From the NCBI RefSeq assembly GCF_011602085.1, contig NZ_JAAONY010000001.1:372001-436000 (forward strand): DNA of 64,000 nucleotides, given 5' to 3'. Under the pieces are notes generated by a model, which was given only the letters and a program-made list of their open reading frames with translations, did no database searches and was not told the origin of the DNA. The stretch comes from Pseudoteredinibacter isoporae. Lineage in GTDB: Bacteria > Pseudomonadota > Gammaproteobacteria > Pseudomonadales > Cellvibrionaceae. Numbering within the stretch: position 1 is the stretch's first letter; each line of letters begins with the position of its first letter. Positions 1-9,345 of the stretch are shown in pieces. The position numbers and the translations under genes were made by a program.

Positions 1-249
1 TTCTGTGCAGCAGAATCCTGCGGCAAATGTACACCCTGTCGTATCGGCTCTACGCGTGGCACCGAAGTGATGGATCGAATTATTGCCAGACAATCCACCG
101 ATCAAAACCTGGAACTGCTGGACGACCTTTGCGACACCATGGAGCTGGGCTCTCTCTGTGCCATGGGCGGTATGACAGTGATACCGGTTCGCAGTGCAAA
201 GCAACATTTCCCTGAAGACTTTCACTCGGGAGCCCAATCACGTGATTAA
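1..249 (+). CDS. fdsB: NAD-dependent formate dehydrogenase beta subunit (C-terminal end, partial)
   Basis: This is the last 82 residues of a NuoF-like flavoprotein subunit; the start lies before the window. The visible part holds the [4Fe-4S] motif ESCGKCTPCR (Cys7, Cys10, Cys13) and a fourth Cys at about residue 53 in GSLCAMGG, the usual C-terminal iron-sulfur domain of NuoF/FdsB/HoxF proteins. In the family this subunit carries FMN and passes electrons from the catalytic subunit to NAD+. Its stop codon overlaps the start of the next gene by 8 bases, so the two are translationally coupled. The gene order that follows (A, FdhD, D) matches the fdsGBACD operons of Cupriavidus-type soluble formate dehydrogenases. 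Confidence 0.9.
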   Translation, partial: FCAAESCGKCTPCRIGSTRGTEVMDRIIARQSTDQNLELLDDLCDTMELGSLCAMGGMTVIPVRSAKQHFPEDFHSGAQSRD

Positions 250-3103
250 TTTCTTTGACCCGAATACCGATTTAGGCACACCCTCGGCCGCGACTGGAAA
301 AACCGTCAATGTGATCATCGACGGCAAACCCTTAAAAGTGGAAGAAGGCAGCTCGATTATGCGCGCGGCATTGGAAAGCGCCATTTATATTCCAAAGCTC
401 TGTGCTACCGATAGCCTGGAAGCCTACGGCAGCTGCCGGATCTGTGCTGTTGAAATTGAAGGCGGCCGCGGCACTCCCGCCGCCTGTACCACACCCGTTA
501 CTGAAGGCATGGTGGTGCACACCCAGAGCGAGAAACTGCAAAAATTGCGACGCAATATTATGGAGCTCTACATCTCGGATCATCCACTGGATTGTCTGAG
601 TTGCAGCGCTAACGGTGAATGTGAATTGCAAGATACCGCAGCAGCCGTTGGCCTGCGAGAGGTGCGTTATGGTTTCAACGGTGAAAACCACTTATCTCTG
701 GAGAAAGATCAATCCAATCCATATTTCGATTTTGAACCCAGCAAATGCATTGTTTGCAGTCGCTGTGTACGCGCTTGTGAAGAAACCCAGGGCACTTTTG
801 CGTTGACGGTTAGCGGGCGTGGCTTTGACTCTCAAATCAGTGCGGCGGCGGAAAATATTCTGGCTTCTGATTGCGTTTCCTGCGGCGCCTGCGTGCAGGC
901 CTGCCCAACCGCGAGCTTGATGGAAAAGCCCTACGCCGAAGGACGCAATGCAACGCGAAGTGTAAAAACCACCTGCGCCTATTGTGGTGTGGGCTGTGGT
1001 TTTGAAGTGGACCTGCAAGGACAGGAACCACTGCGAATGCGTCCGGACAAAAGCAGCCAATCCAATCACGGACATGCCTGTGTGAAGGGCCGCTTTGCTT
1101 TTGCTTATGTCAATCATCCGGATCGGGTTCGCAGCCCCTTGATTCGAGACTCTATCGAAGACGCCTGGCGCGAAGCCAGCTGGGAAGAGGCCATTCACTT
1201 TGCCGCCGACAAGTTAAAAGCCGTGCAGGCACAATACGGGCGCCAATCGATCGGCGCCATTACGTCTTCACGATGCACCAATGAAGAGACCTACCTTGTT
1301 CAAAAACTGGTGCGTGCGGCATTTGGCAATAATAATACCGATACCTGCGCACGCGTTTGCCATTCGCCCACCGGTTATGGATTGAAGACCACTCTGGGAG
1401 AATCCGCCGGTACCCAAACCTTCGACTCCGTTTTGAAATCGGATTTAATTCTGGTGATTGGCGCTAACCCCACCGACGCGCACCCGGTCTTTGGTTCACT
1501 GCTGCGCAAGCGATTGCGTCAAGGCGCCGAGTTGATTGTTGCCGACCCACGACATATTGATCTGCTCAATACCGTGCACAGCCAAATGCCTTTACACTTA
1601 CCTTTGCTACCGGGCAGTAATGTCGCATTGATCAATGCCATGGCCTACACCGTGATCAGCGAAGAACTGGAAGACGCCGGTTTTATCGCAGAACGTTGCC
1701 AGGATGAGAGCTACCAGCGATGGCGTACATTTATTGCCGACGACCGCCACTCACCCGAAAATATGGCCTCGCATATTGGCGTGGATGCCGAACGAATTCG
1801 CCAGGCTGCACGACGTTATGCCAAAGCCGAAAACGCGGCAATTTATTACGGCCTGGGCGTCACCGAACACAGCCAGGGTTCCAGTATGGTGATGGGCATT
1901 GCCAACCTCGCCCTGGCAACCGGCAACATTGGACGTGAAGGCGTTGGTATTAATCCACTGCGTGGACAAAATAACGTTCAGGGTTCTTGCGATATGGGCT
2001 CCTTCCCCCACGAGTACCCCGGCTACCAGCACGTCAGCGATGAAAGTGTACAGAAAAAGTTTGAAGCCGCCTGGGGACGAGAACTGGATCCCGATCCGGG
2101 CTTCCGAATTCCCAATATGTTCGACGCCGCGATTGCCGGACAATTTAAAGGCTTGTACTGTCAGGGTGAAGACATTGCCCAATCCGATCCCAATACGCAA
2201 CATGTCGAAGCGGCCCTGCGCTCTTTGGATTGCCTGATTGTGCAGGATATTTTTTTGAACGAAACCTCTCGTTTTGCCCACGTGGTTTTACCCGGCAGCT
2301 CTTTCCTTGAGAAAGATGGCACGTTCACCAATGCGGAGCGCAGAATTAATCGGGTACGGAAAGCCATCGAACCTATTGCTGGAAAAGCCGATTGGCAAAC
2401 CACCATGGCCTTGAGTGACGCTCTGGGCTACCCAATGGACTACGCTCATCCAAGCGACATTATGGATGAGATTGCCCTGTTGACCCCGAGCTTCGCCGGC
2501 GTGAACTACGATTTACTGGAAGAAAAGGGCAGTATTCAATGGCCCTGCAATGAGCAGAACCCTGAGGGCACGGCTATTATGCACAGTGAAAGCTTCCCAA
2601 TTGGGCAAGCACGCTTTGCAATCACAGAATTTGTGCCCACTGAAGAAAAAGTGAATCGTCGCTTTCCGCTTTTGTTGACGACCGGGCGAGTATTAACTCA
2701 ATACAATGTAGGCGCCCAAACCCGACGCACACCAAACCAAACCTGGCATGCGGAAGATGTGTTGGAGATCCACCCTTTTGATGCCGAGCAACGCGGAATC
2801 AATGACGGCGATCGCTTGCTAATTAAAAGTCGCGTGGGTGAAACCAGCTTGCTGGCAAGGGTTTCTGAACGAATGCAGGCCGGCGTGGTGTACACCACTT
2901 TTCATCACCCTCTCAGCGGCGCCAATGTGGTTACGACAGAAAATTCCGACTGGGCCACCAATTGCCCGGAGTACAAAGTCACGGCTGTGCAAGTTGAAAA
3001 ATGTATGAGCGAAACCCATTGGCAATCGGCTCTACGCAAAGCACAAGGCGCTACCATCAATACCAATCAACCGTTTGAGTCTCTTTCCAATGGACGGGAT
3101 TGA
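242..3103 (+). CDS. fdsA: NAD-dependent formate dehydrogenase alpha (catalytic) subunit
   Basis: The 953-residue protein oxidises formate to CO2 at a bis-MGD molybdenum centre. In order it has a 2Fe-2S domain (Cys54, 65, 68, 82), a His-Cys NuoG-type cluster (His114, Cys118, 121, 127), two [4Fe-4S] motifs (Cys169-179 and Cys211-221), then the molybdopterin domain with its own [4Fe-4S] motif CAYCGVGC (Cys245, 248, 252, 280). The Mo ligand is probably Cys373 in ARVCHSPTG; there is no in-frame TGA, so this is the cysteine form and not selenocysteine. I chose the GTG at 242: GGGAG lies about 9 bases upstream and the first residues (INFFDPN) resemble other FdsA starts. The reading frame is open further upstream to an ATG at 194, but that would extend well into fdsB. 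Confidence 0.95.
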   Translation: MINFFDPNTDLGTPSAATGKTVNVIIDGKPLKVEEGSSIMRAALESAIYIPKLCATDSLEAYGSCRICAVEIEGGRGTPAACTTPVTEGMVVHTQSEKLQKLRRNIMELYISDHPLDCLSCSANGECELQDTAAAVGLREVRYGFNGENHLSLEKDQSNPYFDFEPSKCIVCSRCVRACEETQGTFALTVSGRGFDSQISAAAENILASDCVSCGACVQACPTASLMEKPYAEGRNATRSVKTTCAYCGVGCGFEVDLQGQEPLRMRPDKSSQSNHGHACVKGRFAFAYVNHPDRVRSPLIRDSIEDAWREASWEEAIHFAADKLKAVQAQYGRQSIGAITSSRCTNEETYLVQKLVRAAFGNNNTDTCARVCHSPTGYGLKTTLGESAGTQTFDSVLKSDLILVIGANPTDAHPVFGSLLRKRLRQGAELIVADPRHIDLLNTVHSQMPLHLPLLPGSNVALINAMAYTVISEELEDAGFIAERCQDESYQRWRTFIADDRHSPENMASHIGVDAERIRQAARRYAKAENAAIYYGLGVTEHSQGSSMVMGIANLALATGNIGREGVGINPLRGQNNVQGSCDMGSFPHEYPGYQHVSDESVQKKFEAAWGRELDPDPGFRIPNMFDAAIAGQFKGLYCQGEDIAQSDPNTQHVEAALRSLDCLIVQDIFLNETSRFAHVVLPGSSFLEKDGTFTNAERRINRVRKAIEPIAGKADWQTTMALSDALGYPMDYAHPSDIMDEIALLTPSFAGVNYDLLEEKGSIQWPCNEQNPEGTAIMHSESFPIGQARFAITEFVPTEEKVNRRFPLLLTTGRVLTQYNVGAQTRRTPNQTWHAEDVLEIHPFDAEQRGINDGDRLLIKSRVGETSLLARVSERMQAGVVYTTFHHPLSGANVVTTENSDWATNCPEYKVTAVQVEKCMSETHWQSALRKAQGATINTNQPFESLSNGRD

Positions 3104-3866
3104 ATTTAAGCCCTCTTTATTGCGACCACTGAACGAAGTGCAAAATGAAGCGCTGGCGCAGGAGCTGCCAGTCGCTCTGGTTTACAACGGCATATCCCAT
3201 GCTGTACTGATGGCCAGCCCCCACCAACTGGATGAACTGGCGCTTGGCTTTAGCTTGAGCGAAGGCATCATTCATCAGCCCAAAGAATTTTACAGCTGTG
3301 AACTTCGCTCGCATGCCCGGGGCATGGAGGTGGAAATCGATATCGCCAGCGCAGCTATGGACAAATTGAAACAACGCCGACGTTTTTTAATGGGCCCCAG
3401 TGGTTGTGGGCTCTGTGGTTTGGATTCCCTGCAAAGCATTCCCAAACCCGAAGGTATTGTTCGACAACAAGCCGCCCCCGATATGATGGCAATTCAGCAA
3501 GCCATCAGCCAGCTCAACAGCTTTCAAACCATTCGGGAAAAAACCGGCGCCACCCATTGCGCCGCGGCCTGCAACGCCGATGGAAAAATGCTGCTGTTGC
3601 GTGAGGACGTTGGACGACACAATGCACTGGATAAATTGATTGGCGCCCTCGCGAAAAAAAATATTCAGCCAGACTTTGTGATCGCCTCAAGCCGAGCCAG
3701 CTATGAAATGGTGAGCAAAACCATCAGCCAGGGGATTCCCACACTGGTGTGCCTCTCGGCAGCTACCAGCCTGGCAATTACAACTGCTAAGGAATGCGGG
3801 CTGAACCTGATTGGCTTCGCTCGCCCGGACAAATACAGAATGTACTCAGGTTTCAATAATGAATAG
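3090..3866 (+). CDS. fdhD: Formate dehydrogenase accessory sulfurtransferase FdhD (FdsC)
   Basis: The 258-residue protein belongs to the FdhD family, which moves sulfur to the Mo cofactor before it is inserted into formate dehydrogenase. The family cysteine pair is present as GCGLCG (Cys106 and Cys109), and the conserved EDVGRHNALDKL block follows. The ATG at 3090 lies inside the end of fdsA (14-base overlap); a TTG at 3075 would add five residues. The end overlaps the start of fdsD by 8 bases. Its place between the alpha and delta subunits is the standard fds order, so it most likely serves the enzyme encoded beside it. Confidence 0.93.
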   Translation: MDGIEFKPSLLRPLNEVQNEALAQELPVALVYNGISHAVLMASPHQLDELALGFSLSEGIIHQPKEFYSCELRSHARGMEVEIDIASAAMDKLKQRRRFLMGPSGCGLCGLDSLQSIPKPEGIVRQQAAPDMMAIQQAISQLNSFQTIREKTGATHCAAACNADGKMLLLREDVGRHNALDKLIGALAKKNIQPDFVIASSRASYEMVSKTISQGIPTLVCLSAATSLAITTAKECGLNLIGFARPDKYRMYSGFNNE

Positions 3867-4065
3867 TCAGAGTTTAATCAACATGGCCAAACAGATTATC
3901 GCAAATCAGGCAATCGCCGATCCGCGGGAAGCGGCAGATGCCCTGGTTTTGCATTTGAAAAAATTCTGGGCACCCCAGATGCGAAAGGAATTAACTGAAG
4001 CCCTGGAGAAAAATCCGGATTATTCTTCCGACGTATTGAATCACGCAATTCGTGACCTTCAGTAG
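3859..4065 (+). CDS. fdsD: NAD-dependent formate dehydrogenase delta subunit
   Basis: A 68-residue protein starting at the ATG embedded in the end of fdhD (ATGAATAG). It has the helical pattern of FdsD proteins: MAKQIIANQ near the start, then DPREAADALVLHLKKFWAPQMR, the segment typical of the family, split here by no gap. FdsD is a small subunit needed for full activity of soluble formate dehydrogenases; its precise role is not clear from sequence. It is the last gene of the operon and ends 3 bases before the convergent histidine kinase gene, with no obvious terminator hairpin between them. Confidence 0.85.
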   Translation: MNSQSLINMAKQIIANQAIADPREAADALVLHLKKFWAPQMRKELTEALEKNPDYSSDVLNHAIRDLQ

Positions 4066-4068
4066 AAC

Positions 4069-5325
4069 TTACACCTCGTTCGGGAGAAACATCGTCAGCT
4101 TTACACCTCCCAGATCACTTTCCCCGATATGAACATCCCCACCATGTAGTTCAGCTATGGATTTCACAATCGCCAGGCCCAAACCACTGCCACCAGAATC
4201 TCTGGAGCGGCTAGGGTCGAGCCTTGTAAAGGGTTCAAATACACGCTCACGCTTGCCCGGAGGAATACCAGGGCCATCATCTTCAATAATCAGCGTAAAG
4301 CCGCGACCGTCATGTTCACAACTGACACGGCATTCTGATCTGGCATAACGACCTGCATTACGCAATACATTGATAAGCGCCCGTTCAATCAAGCGCTCAT
4401 TGGCCACCAGCCGAAGGGAATGATCCACTTCATTGATAAACGCCAGTTTCGGGTAGATGGTTTTCAGATTGTCTTTGACTCGTTCGATCAATGCCGACAG
4501 TTCAATATTGTCGTTACGCTCATAGCTGCCCCGGTGAGCCAAGCGGGAAAAACTCAACAACTCCGCGATTAAATCATTTAATTCATTGATGTTCTGTTCC
4601 AGAGTTTGCTTGAGTTCATTTTGCTCGGGCGTATCCTGGCTGAGCATTTCCAGGGCAAATTCCATGCGTGCCAGGGGACTTCTGAATTCATGGGCAACGC
4701 CGTGCAGAAGATCCTTGTGATTCTGGATTTGCTGGTCAATTAATGCAGAGCGTTGTTTTTCGTCCTCGATCAAAGCAACAATAACGTCCCTGAGATTTTC
4801 AGCATGGTTGCCTGTACTGAGCTTATAGTTATCAATCAGATTAAGATGTTGCCGTTCGTATCGACAATAGCAAAGCACCATCAAACTGCCGTTAATTAGA
4901 AACAACACAGCCGCCAGCACAAACTCGCTTAACATCATCATCCACATCGGTAAGCTGTCAATGTGAATCAGGGCAATAGTATCCGGTTTGACCCGCCAAT
5001 AGACGATACCTTCATCTTCCATGCTGTATTCGGTGGGCTTTAGATCAGGAATATCACCCAGAACATCGGCTGCCACGTAGAACTCTACGTTGTAACCGTA
5101 GAGGCGATTGATTTTATCTTCAAGCTCGTCGCTCAGCTCAGCGCCGTCTTCCATGTATTCGCGATGCAAATTCTCAAATTGCTCAAGAAATATTTCATCG
5201 TAGTGAGCGGTTTTTTCGAATTGATAATCCGCAATGGTATTTTGAATATGAAAAACATGCAGCCAGACGTAAGCGACATTCAAGGCCAACGCGAGAAGAC
5301 AGTATTTCAAGCTGCGCATTATCAT
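4069..5325 (-). CDS. Sensor histidine kinase, RstB/CpxA-like
   Basis: A 418-residue inner-membrane kinase. A membrane helix at about residues 7-27 and another at about 127-152 enclose a periplasmic domain of about 100 residues rich in acidic residues. The HisKA box is HGVAHEFRSPLARMEF with His212 as the phosphorylation site. The HATPase domain shows the N box (NVLRNAGRYA), DDGPGIPPG and the GGSGLGLAIV glycine box. The ATG shares one base with the stop of the response regulator gene (TAATG), so the two are coupled. The HEFRSPLAR form of the H box and the layout are like RstB. The signal sensed cannot be read from the sequence. Confidence 0.88.
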   Translation of the reverse strand: MIMRSLKYCLLALALNVAYVWLHVFHIQNTIADYQFEKTAHYDEIFLEQFENLHREYMEDGAELSDELEDKINRLYGYNVEFYVAADVLGDIPDLKPTEYSMEDEGIVYWRVKPDTIALIHIDSLPMWMMMLSEFVLAAVLFLINGSLMVLCYCRYERQHLNLIDNYKLSTGNHAENLRDVIVALIEDEKQRSALIDQQIQNHKDLLHGVAHEFRSPLARMEFALEMLSQDTPEQNELKQTLEQNINELNDLIAELLSFSRLAHRGSYERNDNIELSALIERVKDNLKTIYPKLAFINEVDHSLRLVANERLIERALINVLRNAGRYARSECRVSCEHDGRGFTLIIEDDGPGIPPGKRERVFEPFTRLDPSRSRDSGGSGLGLAIVKSIAELHGGDVHIGESDLGGVKLTMFLPNEV

Positions 5326-6044
5326 TATTCGATCAACTGGTACCCGCTGTTTCGCACGGTGACAATCACACTCGCGGAATGAACACTCATTTTTTTACGA
5401 ATTCTCGAGATACGCAAATCTACGGAACGATCCAAACCATCATATTCCAGGCGAAACAGAGATTGATACAAACTTTCCCGACTCATGGCACGGCCTTTGT
5501 TTTCAGCCAGCAGCCAAAGCAAATCAAACTCCGCGCTGCTGAGGTCCAGCACATTGCCTTTGTAGCGAGCTTGTCGGCGCCCTTGGTCCACAATCAAATC
5601 ACCGTCAGCGGCGAGAACCTGCATTTCCACATCGTCCTTCTTACGACCATAACGGCGCAGTTGGGAGCGAATATGGGCCAGCAGCACGCGTGGCTTAATG
5701 GGTTTACTCAAATAATCATCGGCACCCAATTCCAGCCCTGTGACTTCATCAATCTCGTCATCCAGTGCGGTTAGCATAATGATAGGGCCAGGAAAGTCAT
5801 CGCGAATGGACTGGCAAATGGCCAAACCGTCGGAGCCGGGCAGCAGCAAATCGAGAACAATGAGATCCGGCTTAATCCGCTGGATTCGTTCAATCGCCTG
5901 GCTGCCGTCGTTTTCCACCTCGACCTGATAACCATTGTTTTCCAGATATTGGGAAATCAATCCAGTCAGCTGCGTGTCGTCGTCGACCAACAACAGAGTT
6001 TCTGCCGCCATTCGCCCCTCTGCACTTTGCTCAAAAGAGATCAT
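5325..6044 (-). CDS. OmpR-family response regulator, RstA-like
   Basis: A 239-residue regulator. The receiver domain contains the acidic pocket DDD (about residues 21-23), the phospho-acceptor Asp65 (LIVLDLLLPG) and the conserved Lys in YLSKPIKP. A winged-helix DNA-binding domain follows from about residue 140 (SSAEFDLLWLLAENKGRAMSRE). It is the partner of the kinase directly downstream. Two starts are possible: the ATG at 6044 (GAGGT upstream) or one at 6011 (GAGGGG upstream), which begins MAAETLLLVDDD and looks more like a normal receiver start. Only 6 bases separate it from the small exported protein gene before it, so the three probably form one operon. Confidence 0.88.
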   Translation of the reverse strand: MISFEQSAEGRMAAETLLLVDDDTQLTGLISQYLENNGYQVEVENDGSQAIERIQRIKPDLIVLDLLLPGSDGLAICQSIRDDFPGPIIMLTALDDEIDEVTGLELGADDYLSKPIKPRVLLAHIRSQLRRYGRKKDDVEMQVLAADGDLIVDQGRRQARYKGNVLDLSSAEFDLLWLLAENKGRAMSRESLYQSLFRLEYDGLDRSVDLRISRIRKKMSVHSASVIVTVRNSGYQLIE

Positions 6045-6050
6045 ACTACC

Positions 6051-6371
6051 TCATTTTTTAAGGGAGTGAGCGGCAATTGGATTGCCCAGAGAAAACGGGC
6101 CTTCCAGCTCAGGCAGGCTGAGTACAATACTTTTGAGGTAGGGCTTTCGGCGGCACTTATCGGTTTTGTGCCTGAGTAAACGAATGTGTTTATCCTGATA
6201 GCTGAGACTGAAATCCTGTGCCTTGGTACAACCTGTCGATTTGACTTGAAACTCAATGCGGCTTTCATCCAACAGCGTTACGCCATAGATAGCTTCCAGC
6301 TCTGGTTTGCTTTCCCCTTCAGCGCCGATAAAAGCGCTAAAGAGGCCAAGCATGATCATATTCATTGGCAT
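6051..6371 (-). CDS. Small exported protein of unknown function, first gene of the rstAB-like operon
   Basis: I do not recognise a family. From the ATG at 6371 it encodes 106 residues. The first 17 (MPMNMIMLGLFSAFIGA) form a short hydrophobic stretch that could be a signal peptide, though it lacks the usual basic N-terminus. The mature part has two cysteines (in STGCTKAQ and KTDKCRRK) and a basic middle section. A longer start at 6416 is open but less likely. It ends 6 bases before the response regulator, so co-expression is likely; a periplasmic accessory or sensor partner for the kinase is a guess from position only. Confidence 0.6.
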   Translation of the reverse strand: MPMNMIMLGLFSAFIGAEGESKPELEAIYGVTLLDESRIEFQVKSTGCTKAQDFSLSYQDKHIRLLRHKTDKCRRKPYLKSIVLSLPELEGPFSLGNPIAAHSLKK

Positions 6372-6442
6372 AGCCTCTTTATGTGAGAGATTGATATGGA
6401 TGGACGCGGCTCTCACCGCGCCTTTTCGTATCCCTTATGGAC

Positions 6443-7681
6443 CTATCGGGTAAACGCCATCAGTTCGAGACTTTCATAATCATCAAAGGCACCGACGGCG
6501 ATATGCCACACACCCGGCTGGGGATTGCGCAACAAAATCTTTTCAACACTGCCTTCCATCAGCGGCGCATGGTCATAGTTACTCTCACTCACTTTGCTGC
6601 CATGCTTCAGATAGAGATCGGCATCGCCATTGTTGCCTTTGATATCCACCCAGAGAATACGAGCTCCCTGGGGCACATGAATGCTGAAGTGTTTAAGGCC
6701 ACTGGTTTGATCACTCAAGCCGTGCACCAGACGACCACTTTCCAGCATACCACCGCTTGGTGGAATTGGAGTGGGCGTGCCACCGCCGGAATTTCCGCCA
6801 CCCGTATTACCACCGCCGGCAACTTGACCACTCTTCACTTGAGCCACCCATTGCGTGAAAGAAGCCACTCGGGCATAAACACCGTATTTATTTGGCTCAG
6901 CGCAACCTTCGCCCCAACTGACGACACCCAATTGCACAGGCTTACCCTGGCGATTCGTGACCAGCGGCCCACCGCTGTCGCCCTGACAGGAATCTTTGCC
7001 CCCTGCGGCCAAACCCGCGCAAATTTCGGTATCCGCAATTTGACCGTTGTAGGCTTGAGGACTGTTGCATTGTTCACGACTTACCAGAGGAATGCTGACC
7101 TGATGCAGCTTGGTTGAAAAGTCTTCACCGGAAGAACTGCGGTTTCCCCAACCACTGACCGTCGTGGTCGTTCCCGGGCGCGCATGATTGTTCATAAAAT
7201 CACTGTCAGCGATAGCAATGGGGTCGACGCTTGCGGGCGTTGCCAGTTTCAACAGAGCAATATCAGCCGCCGCCCCCTGGCTGTAACTCGCATGGGGGTA
7301 CATGGCAGTTACCGCAATGGTTTCACCTTCATTAGCATTAGCCAGATCATTCACATTCAGGCGAACTTTAAAGGACGGCATTTCATTCGGTTTAATGTCT
7401 TCAATACAGTGGGCCGCCGTCAGTACCCATTGCTTATCAATTAAAGAACCACCACAGAACTGCTGGCCACCGATGGTCAGGGCCGCCTGCCAAGGGCGCT
7501 CGCCCTTGGCGCTGGGCTTGCCACCGATAATCCGGTGCAGCGTGGTTTCCTGTTTCAGTTTGAGCTTAAGATTGTAGCTCTCTCCCTGTGAGCTGGCCTT
7601 CTGACTTGCCTCGGCGTATGGAAGGCCCAGCAAGCTCATCCCTAAAGCGGAAAATAGAACAGTTTTTACAGATACAGACAC
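6443..7681 (-). CDS. Secreted trypsin-like serine protease with C-terminal pre-peptidase-like domain
   Basis: A 412-residue exported protease. The GTG start at 7681 has AGGAG 8 bases upstream. A signal peptide (residues 1-25, ending PYAEA) and a short pro-segment precede the S1 domain, which begins at IIGGKPSAKGERPWQ. The catalytic triad is visible: His in LTAAHC, Asp in ADIALLKL and Ser in CQGDSGGPL. A glycine-rich linker (GGGNTGGGNSGGGTP) leads to a C-terminal beta domain of about 95 residues that resembles bacterial PPC domains (NGDADLYLKHGS), often removed after secretion. Secretion by a type II system is plausible for this architecture but is not shown here. It stands alone upstream of the RstAB-like operon. 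Confidence 0.92.
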   Translation of the reverse strand: MSVSVKTVLFSALGMSLLGLPYAEASQKASSQGESYNLKLKLKQETTLHRIIGGKPSAKGERPWQAALTIGGQQFCGGSLIDKQWVLTAAHCIEDIKPNEMPSFKVRLNVNDLANANEGETIAVTAMYPHASYSQGAAADIALLKLATPASVDPIAIADSDFMNNHARPGTTTTVSGWGNRSSSGEDFSTKLHQVSIPLVSREQCNSPQAYNGQIADTEICAGLAAGGKDSCQGDSGGPLVTNRQGKPVQLGVVSWGEGCAEPNKYGVYARVASFTQWVAQVKSGQVAGGGNTGGGNSGGGTPTPIPPSGGMLESGRLVHGLSDQTSGLKHFSIHVPQGARILWVDIKGNNGDADLYLKHGSKVSESNYDHAPLMEGSVEKILLRNPQPGVWHIAVGAFDDYESLELMAFTR

Positions 7682-7816
7682 AATTATGACTCCTATCCAG
7701 GTTGGTAAGAGTCATTAAAGGCTTAAAACGGGCGGGATATTAGTGTTGTTGTGTAGAGAATTTGTATCTCTTTGTACACGTCTTTTAGGTTCCGGTGTAT
7801 TCGGAACAGGCATTTC

Positions 7817-9340
7817 TCAATCCGTCAGGCCTTCCCGCAACTTAAGCAAGATGGCATTTGTCCAGCCAAACCCATACTGGTTTTGATACTCACCGCCGTC
7901 TGCAAAACGCTCTGTATTTACCACATCGTATTTTTCATAGAGCTTGCCCGTCTTGCGGTATAAATCGGTGACATTGTTTAACCAGGCTTCGGCACCTTCT
8001 CGCGCCAGCGCTTCAAAGCCATAATTGCGCAAGCCTCGATACACCGTCCATTGCAGGGGTGCCCAGCCGTTCGGAAAGTCCCACTGCTGGCGGCTGCTGT
8101 TAGTCGACGTTACCCAACCGCCCGGATACAGGAAATCACTCTGCAAGTTTCGGGCAATCGCCTCGGCCTGTGCGTCTGTAGCCAAATTGGCATAAAGCGG
8201 ATACGCCGCCGCCAGGGTTTTCGTTGGCCTGAAAGACCCATCCTGACAATTCAAATCGAAGAACCAGGCGTCCTCCGAATCAAAAAATAATTCCTGAATG
8301 GCTTGTTTGCGGCGATTGGCGAACCCCTGATATTGCTCGCCCATCTCAACATTACCGGCCAACTGAAACGCTTTTGCCAGAGCCGCTTCCAGTTCATGCA
8401 TCAGGCAGTTGAGATCAACAGGAACAACCTTAGTGGTTTCGATGCTGGCAAAGTCTTCTTTATCGGCAAACCAGCGCGACGAAAAATCCCAACCACTTTC
8501 GCAGGCACTGCGAATATCACAAAACAGTCTGTCATTGCCATTATCCGGTTCTACGCCCAGCGCTTTACTCAACGCTTTGTCTTCAAAGAAACTCTCGGGG
8601 CGAGGTGTATTCAGATCATCATGATAACGGTTTAACAGGTAGCCCTTTAATTTCACCACTCGGCTGTGGGCATCACCATTGTTAAACAGTTGATCCTGTC
8701 CCTTCATCCAATAGGCGTACTCGGCCTCCATAACATCGATATAACCCAGAATCAGACGCTCATTGTTTCTCAAGCTGGCCAGTAACTGAACCATCAAAGC
8801 GAAATAAGGCGGTTGCGTGCGACTTAAATAGTATTCCCGATTACCATTTGGAATCACACCATAGTTGCGCATCAAACTGGCAAAGTTCTCTACCATATCT
8901 TCCACCAGATCAACGTGGCCGCTATTGGCCAGGCCGAGCATAGTGAAATAGCTGTCCCAATAGTATATTTCCCGAAATCGGCCACCGGGCACTACATAGG
9001 GTCTGGGTAAATGCAATAAAGAGCTGTTTTCAAAATCAGGCTGGCGAGTCAGCTTCAACCAAAGCTTATCAATATACTCCCAGACTCCATGATTCTCCGC
9101 TGAAAAGTGCATGACCGGATCCACAGGTAGATCAAAATGCGCTTCTACAAACGCCAGAAGGTCAACATCGTTCTTATTACGAAGCTGTAGATATTTTTCC
9201 CGAATACTTTCCAAATCCGTTTTGGGACTCGCATCGGCAAATATTTTGGAATCCTGAAATATCCGTTGAGTTTGCACATCAAAAAACAATTCGGGAATGT
9301 CCTTCGACAGACATATGGATTTTAACGCTTGCTGTTTCAC
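7817..9340 (-). CDS. treF: Cytoplasmic alpha,alpha-trehalase (GH37)
   Basis: A 507-residue glycoside hydrolase 37 enzyme that splits trehalose into two glucose molecules. Both family signatures are present: PGGRFREIYYWDSYF near residue 135 and QWDFPNGWAPLQ in the C-terminal third. GWDFSSRWF carries the expected catalytic aspartate. There is no signal peptide, so it should act in the cytoplasm like E. coli TreF, which fits the MFS permease gene directly upstream. The start is a GTG only 5 bases after the permease stop codon. It is the last gene of the receptor-permease-trehalase operon, and the glucose it makes would feed the glucokinase encoded at 14.3 kb. Confidence 0.93.
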   Translation of the reverse strand: MKQQALKSICLSKDIPELFFDVQTQRIFQDSKIFADASPKTDLESIREKYLQLRNKNDVDLLAFVEAHFDLPVDPVMHFSAENHGVWEYIDKLWLKLTRQPDFENSSLLHLPRPYVVPGGRFREIYYWDSYFTMLGLANSGHVDLVEDMVENFASLMRNYGVIPNGNREYYLSRTQPPYFALMVQLLASLRNNERLILGYIDVMEAEYAYWMKGQDQLFNNGDAHSRVVKLKGYLLNRYHDDLNTPRPESFFEDKALSKALGVEPDNGNDRLFCDIRSACESGWDFSSRWFADKEDFASIETTKVVPVDLNCLMHELEAALAKAFQLAGNVEMGEQYQGFANRRKQAIQELFFDSEDAWFFDLNCQDGSFRPTKTLAAAYPLYANLATDAQAEAIARNLQSDFLYPGGWVTSTNSSRQQWDFPNGWAPLQWTVYRGLRNYGFEALAREGAEAWLNNVTDLYRKTGKLYEKYDVVNTERFADGGEYQNQYGFGWTNAILLKLREGLTD

Positions 9341-9345
9341 GCTTG

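Noticed and set aside
1358-1360. Possible selenocysteine formate dehydrogenase
   Set aside because: The codon at the Mo-ligand place is TGC (Cys) and the frame has no internal TGA.
6437-7117. 226-codon open frame on the plus strand opposite the serine protease
   Set aside because: It is fully antisense to a protease with a complete catalytic triad and signal peptide; no recognisable domain and low-complexity Thr-rich sequence.
7789-7807. 6-bp hairpin GTTCCG/CGGAAC after the trehalase gene as a terminator
   Set aside because: Short stem and no T-run on the minus strand; too weak to call.
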